From an uncultured Clostridiaceae bacterium (GTDB lineage: Bacteria; Bacillota; Clostridia; TANB77; CAG-508), in the NCBI GenBank assembly GCA_948356915.1, contig CAOJCG010000006.1, forward strand, positions 1 through 64,000: DNA of 64,000 nucleotides. The letters are read 5' to 3'. The position numbers and the translations under genes are program-made. The stretch's first letter is position 1, and each line of letters opens with the position of its first letter. Below, piece after piece: positions 63,742-64,000 of this stretch. Below the pieces are notes generated by a model, which saw nothing but the letters and a program-made list of their open reading frames with translations, was not told where the DNA came from and made no database searches.

Positions 63742-64000
63742 CTATTCTTCCCAGTTATGGTATATTTCTGATACATCATCTAAGTCTTCTAGCATGTCTA
63801 TTAATCTTTCCATTCTTGCTGTTCCTGCTTCGTCTAGTGCTACATATGTTGATGGTACCATTTGCATACCTGCTTCTAAGAATTCTAGACCTTCTGCTTC
63901 TAATTTTTCTCTTACTTCTGAAAATGCTTCTGGTGATGTTGTTATTTCATATATTTCTTCTTCCACTCCAAAATCTTCTGCTCCAGCATCTATTGCAAGC
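63742..64000 (-). CDS. YebC/PmpR-family protein, C-terminal part only
   Basis: The frame is open to the window edge; the visible 85 residues ([20 protein letters not shown] ... [17 protein letters not shown]) match the YebC C-terminal domain. YebC proteins were called transcriptional regulators and are now linked to translation of proline-rich stretches. The N-terminus lies beyond 64000. Confidence 0.92.
   Translation of the reverse strand, partial: LAIDAGAEDFGVEEEIYEITTSPEAFSEVREKLEAEGLEFLEAGMQMVPSTYVALDEAGTARMERLIDMLEDLDDVSEIYHNWEE

Overview
The window is strongly AT-rich with compact, Shine-Dalgarno-led genes, sigma-H, a CotF-type coat protein and spoIIIAA. It looks like a low-GC Bacillota, probably an uncultured gut-type Clostridia from a sporulating lineage. 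I cannot name a genus.

Layout. (1) 1-12263: integrated phage-like element, cut by the left edge. A leftward early module (nuclease, C5-methylase-like protein, RusA, replisome organiser, two Spo0A-C-like proteins) leads to a divergent repressor/operator switch, an Abi-alpha (DUF4393) gene and a tyrosine integrase beside the 3' end of tRNA-Thr. (2) 12.4-22.6 kb: sigH, rqcH carrying two in-frame palindromic repeats, a queuosine-precursor transporter, and an envelope locus (SGNH protein, MBOAT, Ig/transglutaminase protein, VanX/VanY-type peptidase). (3) 22.7-39 kb: ligA, membrane-anchored hypotheticals, an alarmone synthetase, HlyIII, a DEAH helicase, XRE/DUF4097 proteins, a coat protein and an ATPase-CYTH fusion. 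(4) 39.2-52.3 kb: fatty-acid synthesis cluster on the minus strand (acyl-CoA synthetase, birA, fabD, fabG, fabF, accB, fabZ, accC, accD, accA, fabI, acpP). It is interrupted by four head-on orphan genes with their own terminators and by a dispersed repeat family. (5) 52.4-64 kb: rubredoxin/FprA, ferredoxin, a type III toxin-antitoxin locus with a repeat-RNA antitoxin, an ABC-F relic, small enzymes, spoIIIAA and a partial YebC.

Main discovery. Eight genes look frameshifted: ligA (twice), accA (twice), accD, birA, spoIIIAA, DUF4393, the transglutaminase protein and the VanX/VanY-type peptidase. All ten breaks have the same form: an in-frame CGG codon whose C must be skipped so that GGN is read as Gly. 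Skipping restores full-length conserved proteins each time. Insertions always being a C, always on the coding strand, always directly before a Gly codon is hard to explain by sequencing error or decay. I propose +1 ribosomal frameshifting at CGG (C-GGN read as Gly). As a counterweight, I count 12 in-frame CGG codons in nine other genes, several of unusual composition, that must be read as Arg without shifting. What separates the two classes is not visible here.

Second highlight: a CptIN-like type III toxin-antitoxin locus. Its 48-nt antitoxin repeats can each fold as an H-type pseudoknot, and the second stem covaries between the repeats.
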